DNA of 34,351 bases from an uncultured Atopobium sp. (GTDB lineage Bacteria; Actinomycetota; Coriobacteriia; Coriobacteriales; Atopobiaceae), in NCBI GenBank assembly GCA_946997485.1, contig CAMPVF010000015.1:1-34351 (forward strand). The letters are read 5' to 3'. Positions 32,721 to 34,351 of this stretch are shown here, piece by piece. Below the pieces are notes generated by a model that made no database searches, was not told where the DNA came from, and saw only the letters and a program-made list of their open reading frames with translations. Both the position numbers and the translations under genes were made by a program. Within the stretch, counting starts at the first letter, position 1, and each line of letters begins with the position of its first letter.

Positions 32721-33752
32721 ATGGATAAGGCTAAGATAGTATTGCAGAATACAGGTATTAGAAAAGATAATCATCAGTTTGATGATATTGTTAAGATTGT
32801 CGAAAGTGCCAAGGATCGCGCTTATAGAAAAGTCAATGAAGAATTAATCTTGATGTATCAGGAAGTGGGAAAGTATATAAGCGAGAAAAGTAAAGAAGCA
32901 GCTTATGGGTCAAATTTTGTGGAAAATGTTGCTGATTTTTTCTCTGAAAATTATCCTGATTTAAAAGGATTTACCCGTAGGGGACTTTATAGAATGAAGC
33001 AATTCTATGAGATATATAAGGATGATGAAAAAGTGTCAACGTTGTTGACACAATTGAGCTGGTCTAATCATTTGAAAATAATATCCGGATCGAAAAGTAA
33101 AGAAGAAAGAGAATTCTATATTAACTTAGCGATTAATGAGCATCTAACTCACCGAGAGTTGGTAAGGCAGATGGACAGTGGCTATTATGAGCGTTATATG
33201 CTTTCAAATAGTAACAATTTGCCTGCTATACAAAGGGCAAAACAAGAGACGCATAATTTGTTTATGGACAGATATGTTTTAGAATTTCTTGATGCTCCCA
33301 AGCTTGGAAATGAAAGAGACTTTCAGAAGTCAATTCTCGAGAATTTGAAGAACTTTATTTTAGAGATAGGGAAAGATTTTTCCTTTATAGGTAATGAGTA
33401 TAGGGTACAGGTTGGCAATCATGATTACTATATAGATTTGTTGTTCTATCATAGGGGACTATCTTGCTTAGTTGCATTTGAATTAAAAATGGGAGAGTTT
33501 AAGCCGGAATATATCGGAAAAATGAACCTCTATTTAGAAGCACTGGATAGAGAAGTAAAGAAACAAACTGAAAATCCAAGCGTAGGAGTAATCCTTTGTG
33601 CTTCAAAAGATGATGAGGTAGTAGAATTTGCATTAAGTAGGAGTCTTTCGCCTACAATGGTATCTGAGTATACATTAAAACTGATAGATAAGAATTTGTT
33701 GCAACGAAAATTAAAGGAATATATAGATATTGCGGGAGAAACAAACGAATAA
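32721..33752 (+). CDS. PDDEXK nuclease-domain protein of the YhcG/DUF1016 family
   Basis: 343 residues. An N-terminal DUF1016 helical domain (E-E-L-I-L-M-Y-Q-E-V-G-K-Y-I-S; G-F-T-R-R-G-L-Y-R-M-K-Q-F-Y) precedes a PDDEXK-type nuclease fold with Asp239 (Y-Y-I-D-L-L-F-Y-H) and Glu254-x-Lys256 (F-E-L-K). The family occurs alone or with mobile and defence genes; its DNA target is not known. The ATG at 32721 has GGGAGG 7 nt upstream; the frame is open to 32688 from a GTG. It is far richer in A and T, with many AGA and ATA codons, than its neighbours, and on the opposite strand, so it was acquired. Its own terminator follows, and 74-bp repeats flank it. Confidence 0.9.
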   Translation: MDKAKIVLQNTGIRKDNHQFDDIVKIVESAKDRAYRKVNEELILMYQEVGKYISEKSKEAAYGSNFVENVADFFSENYPDLKGFTRRGLYRMKQFYEIYKDDEKVSTLLTQLSWSNHLKIISGSKSKEEREFYINLAINEHLTHRELVRQMDSGYYERYMLSNSNNLPAIQRAKQETHNLFMDRYVLEFLDAPKLGNERDFQKSILENLKNFILEIGKDFSFIGNEYRVQVGNHDYYIDLLFYHRGLSCLVAFELKMGEFKPEYIGKMNLYLEALDREVKKQTENPSVGVILCASKDDEVVEFALSRSLSPTMVSEYTLKLIDKNLLQRKLKEYIDIAGETNE

Positions 33753-33774
33753 AATTTAATAATTGTAATGCGTA

Positions 33775-33808
33775 AAAGGTGATTAGAGTAAAATCTAACC
33801 GCCTTTTT
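33775..33808 (+). terminator. Rho-independent terminator of yhcG
   Basis: AAAGGTGATTAGA (33775-33787) pairs with TCTAACCGCCTTT (33794-33806) apart from one mismatch and one G-T, followed by five T. It begins 23 nt after the stop codon. Confidence 0.9.
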
Positions 33809-33876
33809 GTATTCTAAAACTGTTTGTTGTCTGCTAGTGGATTTGAAGCATTTAGGATTTGTTAATAAATGGCAAA

Positions 33877-33910
33877 CCTTTTAGCGATAGCTTTTCCTAT
33901 CGTTAAAAGG
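33877..33910. repeat. 14-bp inverted repeat at the right cassette border
   Basis: CCTTTTAGCGATAG (33877-33890) and CTATCGTTAAAAGG (33897-33910) are inverted copies (one G-T) around a 6-nt loop. The right arm is shared with the first bases of the right 74-bp repeat, and the arm sequence also occurs at 32331-32344. Confidence 0.75.
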
Positions 33911-33974
33911 TGCACCCACTATCAATAGTGTGCACTCAAAAAAGTGTTGCTATACTTGGAGTTCTCTCAATCCA
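33901..33974. repeat. Right 74-bp direct repeat flanking yhcG
   Basis: Second copy of 32450-32523, 5 differences. It carries the same GTGCA...TGCAC hairpin (four T on the minus strand) and the same TATACT. Directly after it, CTCTCAA-TCCAGC-TTGAGAG (from about 33964) forms another hairpin not present in the left copy. Confidence 0.8.
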
Positions 33975-34261
33975 GCTTGAGAGCATATGAGTTGACCCTC
34001 GTTTTAAGAAGAAAGAAGTCTCGCGCGCAAAGTAAACCATCACAAAACTCGCTGCGTAATTGTGCGTTGTAACGGGTTATAGGACGCATACATACCAGAA
34101 AAGAAGATAGCGAACACGACAGTGTGTTTTAGTGCGTTTTAGTGCGTTCTGGCGTGTTTAAGTGCATACACGGGTCGGAAATCGCAAAAGATATATAAAA
34201 CGAATTAAACGCGCCGTATTGCAGGTTTAGCGAAACAAACAGCTCACATAAACAGCGCACA
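33975..34261. other. Gene-free stretch between the right repeat and the rRNA operon end
   Basis: No supported gene. GTTTTAGTGC is repeated in tandem at 34126-34135 and 34136-34145, with related GTGCGTTC and TTTAAGTGC after it. No tRNA was found although this flanks an rRNA operon. Confidence 0.35.
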
Positions 34262-34309
34262 TATAAACGAGGGACAAAACAGCCCCTCTACACACAAATG
34301 TCCCTCGTT
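34262..34309 (-). terminator. Terminator of the rRNA operon
   Basis: AACGAGGGACA (34266-34276) and TGTCCCTCGTT (34299-34309) form a perfect 11-bp stem with a 22-nt loop, followed on the minus strand by TATATG. The U-tract is short, but the stem begins directly at the 5S 3' end. Confidence 0.7.
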
Positions 34310-34351
34310 GGTCAGCGACGTCCTAATCTCCCACGGACTAACTCCGCAGTA
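34310..34351 (-). rRNA. rrf: 5S ribosomal RNA, 3' end only
   Basis: Read on the minus strand, the last 42 bases contain GUGGGAGAUUAGGACGUCGC and then UGACC, the conserved 3' strand of 5S rRNA helices IV and I (compare GUGGGAGAGUAGG). The rest, and presumably 23S and 16S, lie beyond the window edge. The mature 3' end is near 34310. Confidence 0.85.

Noticed and set aside
32450..33974. Integron-like gene cassette with attC sites
   Set aside because: The repeats begin CGTTAAAA, which does not fit the GTTRRRY core, paired RYYYAAC cores were not found, and no integrase is present.

Overview
The window reads as a chromosomal segment of a small-genome actinobacterium, most likely a member of the Coriobacteriia. 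This placement is an inference from gene content and layout: a SARP/BTAD-type giant regulator, a PTH2-type peptidyl-tRNA hydrolase, a secA-prfB / ftsE-ftsX-smpB-ssrA neighbourhood, moderate GC and Ala/Pro-rich protein extensions. An oral or gut Eggerthellales such as a Cryptobacterium-like species would fit, but no rRNA stretch long enough to decide is present. Almost every gene is on the minus strand; only pth2 (5896-6336) and yhcG (32721-33752) are on the plus strand.

Layout. 1-1296: the N-terminal end of a CadD-like membrane protein, a DUF554 membrane protein and a small GNAT-fold protein. 1745-5573: glutamate racemase murI, then a compact unit pcp / DUF979 / DUF969 / gamma-glutamylcyclotransferase, read from a promoter at 5733-5762. 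Two of its enzymes release 5-oxoproline (pyroglutamate) and the two DUF proteins look like a two-part permease, so I read it as a 5-oxoproline module. 5896-10949: pth2, asnS, a metal-dependent amidohydrolase and an APC amino-acid permease. 11407-13802: glmM and the rplM-rpsI ribosomal operon, each with a clear terminator. 14189-18426: tmRNA, smpB, a TPR-like protein, ftsX and an unusually long FtsE. 18554-21462: an amino-acid ABC importer (ATPase plus a fused binding-protein/permease) behind a well-conserved lysine riboswitch, so probably a lysine importer. 21915-27659: fructose-6-phosphate-aldolase-like transaldolase, then the tight run secA-prfB-yitT. 27869-31696: a 1275-residue SARP-like regulator. 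31697-34309: an AT-rich accessory stretch with one foreign-looking PDDEXK nuclease gene (yhcG/DUF1016) between two 74-bp direct repeats. 34310-34351: the 3' end of a 5S rRNA gene, so an rRNA operon enters from the right.

How it fits together. Much of the window is translation and its quality control (L13, S9, AsnRS, RF2, Pth2, tmRNA, SmpB), envelope building and secretion (MurI, GlmM, FtsEX, SecA), and amino-acid or peptide salvage (Pcp, GGCT, amidohydrolase, APC permease, lysine ABC importer). The points that most deserve a second look are the lysine riboswitch with an apparent translational expression platform, the 5-oxoproline module, an RF2 whose stop-codon tripeptide reads Ser-Pro-Thr instead of Ser-Pro-Phe, the Ala/Pro-rich extension of FtsE, and the repeat-flanked nuclease cassette next to the rRNA operon. 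All coordinates and motif positions were read by eye; no database search or folding calculation was run.
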